DNA of 64,000 nt, taken from contig NZ_WKJL01000016.1 of assembly GCF_009674565.1 (NCBI RefSeq), forward strand, positions 79,849 through 143,848, in the 5' to 3' direction. Positions 63,263-64,000 of this stretch are shown piece after piece. This DNA is from Duganella aquatilis (GTDB taxonomy: Bacteria; Pseudomonadota; Gammaproteobacteria; Burkholderiales; Burkholderiaceae_D). The notes under the pieces are model-generated. The model searched no databases, was not told where the DNA came from, and saw nothing but the letters and a program-made list of their open reading frames with translations. Position 1 is the stretch's first letter, and each line of letters starts with the position of its first letter. Made by a program: the position numbers and the translations under genes.

Positions 63263-63284
63263 AATTGAATTGAATTGAATTGAA
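63263..63284 (+). repeat. Short tandem repeat (AATTG)4
   Basis: Four exact AATTG units plus AA in the spacer between tRNA-Tyr and tRNA-Gly. A slippage-prone microsatellite in an otherwise GC-rich transcript. Confidence 0.9.
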
Positions 63285-63294
63285 CCAATACCTC

Positions 63295-63368
63295 GCGGGT
63301 GTAGCTCAATGGTAGAGCTGAAGCCTTCCAAGCTTATGACGAGGGTTCGATTCCCTTCACCCGCTCCA
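63295..63368 (+). tRNA. tRNA-Gly (anticodon TCC)
   Basis: Acceptor GCGGGTG with CACCCGC, discriminator T and encoded CCA. Anticodon TCC at 63327-63329. TTCGATT T-loop. Same transcription unit as the other tRNAs. Confidence 0.96.
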
Positions 63369-63427
63369 GTGTTGTTGCAATGCAGATGCGCAAGCATCGA
63401 AGGTAGTACCCCGCAGTACCCAAATCA

Positions 63428-63502
<75 letters not shown>

Positions 63503-63543
63503 GAATTCGCAGTACGCACTACGCAGCATTATCAAGACAGTCG

Positions 63544-63558
63544 GGCAGGTTCCCTGCC
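63544..63558 (+). other. Small hairpin in the tuf leader
   Basis: GGCAGG-TTC-CCTGCC, a perfect 6-bp stem, 41 bases after tRNA-Thr and 27 bases before the tuf start codon. May be a processing signal separating tRNA from mRNA. Confidence 0.4.
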
Positions 63559-63585
63559 AATCACACAAATCGTTAGGAGTCTAAA

Positions 63586-64000
63586 ATGGCAAAAGAGAAA
63601 TTCGAGCGGACCAAGCCGCACGTTAACGTCGGCACCATCGGCCACGTCGACCACGGCAAGACCACCCTGACCGCTGCAATCGCAACCGTTCTGTCGAAGA
63701 AATTCGGCGGCGAAGCGAAAGCCTACGACCAGATCGATGCTGCACCAGAAGAAAAAGCACGCGGCATTACCATCAACACCGCGCACGTCGAGTACGAAAC
63801 CGCCGGCCGTCACTACGCTCACGTTGACTGCCCAGGCCACGCCGACTACATCAAAAACATGATCACCGGCGCAGCGCAGATGGACGGCGCGATCCTGGTT
63901 TGCTCCGCAGCTGACGGCCCAATGCCACAGACCCGCGAGCACATCCTGCTGGCCCGCCAAGTTGGCGTTCCATACATCGTCGTGTTCCTGAACAAGTGCG
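63586..64000 (+). CDS. tuf: Elongation factor Tu (5' part; cut by window end)
   Basis: The first 138 residues are present (MAKEKFERTKPHVNVGTIGH). P-loop GHVDHGKTT at about residues 19-27, switch I RGITINTAH, DCPGHADY and the start of NKC for guanine recognition. Delivers aminoacyl-tRNA to the ribosome. RBS AGGAG at 63575-63579. Downstream of three tRNAs as in E. coli tufB. The rest of the gene lies beyond the window. Confidence 0.97.
   Translation, partial: MAKEKFERTKPHVNVGTIGHVDHGKTTLTAAIATVLSKKFGGEAKAYDQIDAAPEEKARGITINTAHVEYETAGRHYAHVDCPGHADYIKNMITGAAQMDGAILVCSAADGPMPQTREHILLARQVGVPYIVVFLNKC

Noticed and set aside
63002..63397. N-terminal extension of the GGDEF/EAL frame through the tRNA region
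   Set aside because: The extension would translate the complement of tRNA-Tyr and tRNA-Gly. The first sensible start after them is ATG 63001 (or possibly 63130).

Overview
The window is a densely packed, GC-rich chromosome segment from a betaproteobacterium. Gene content and order point to Burkholderiales, most likely Oxalobacteraceae (Massilia/Duganella/Janthinobacterium-like). The evidence is hslV-hslU and dksA/CobW-GTPase/xerC/DUF484 on one strand, two LpxL-type acyltransferases with dapF divergent from metK, an SAH riboswitch in front of ahcY with metF downstream, a Bordetella/Burkholderia-type trimeric porin, HslV with the beta-proteobacterial pro-sequence MEQFHG, and tRNA-Tyr/Gly/Thr in front of tuf. 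There is no rRNA, CRISPR array, transposase or integrated phage.

Layout. 1-4061: a minus-strand operon (XRE regulator, small membrane protein, esterase, retropepsin-like protease running off the edge) diverges from two tandem outer-membrane beta-barrel paralogues. 4110-11971: minus-strand housekeeping block hslU, hslV, STAS protein, dksA, CobW-type metallochaperone GTPase, xerC, DUF484, porin. 12361-16412: Sel1-repeat protein, dapF, two lipid A acyltransferases. 16499-21241: methyl cycle genes metK, ahcY and metF, with regulated leaders and one AT-richer inserted gene. 21254-26591: 5-formyl-THF cyclo-ligase, soluble lytic transglycosylase, GST-like protein, cca, GNAT. 26605-34435: an extracytoplasmic redox/sorting operon (below). 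34436-39892: Lrp-type regulator divergent from 4-hydroxyphenylpyruvate dioxygenase and a giant indolepyruvate oxidoreductase, i.e. aromatic amino acid/2-oxo acid catabolism. 40072-53181: accessory envelope and transport genes (orphan FtsX-like permease, prolyl oligopeptidase, TonB receptor, MFS/LysR pair, S41 lipoprotein, M14 peptidase). 53214-56911: small conserved protein, ttcA, folB, FolM-like reductase, MidA-like methyltransferase. 57018-63001: J-domain protein, HD-GYP response regulator and a MASE1/CHASE/PAS/GGDEF/EAL protein (c-di-GMP turnover). 63148-64000: three tRNAs and the 5' part of tuf.

The most interesting region is 26648-33661. A small CPBP-type (glutamic) intramembrane protease precedes a secreted protein with a c-type haem motif, five Cys-paired choice-of-anchor-D repeats and a C-terminal JDVT-CTERM-like sorting signal. 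A TlpA thioredoxin, a DUF4266 lipoprotein ending in Gly/Cys, a DUF3570 beta-barrel carrying a DxxSGAS sequence that resembles an ApbE flavinylation site, ApbE itself and DsbD follow, nearly all overlapping by 4-8 bases. I read it as a dedicated one-client surface sorting system coupled to periplasmic thiol and flavin chemistry. A second notable signal is the metK leader, where one element can pair either with an upstream copy of CTTGCGATG or with the copy containing the metK start codon.

Starts were chosen by reading frame, ribosome-binding sites and family N-termini. Functions rest on motifs read by eye; no database search was run.
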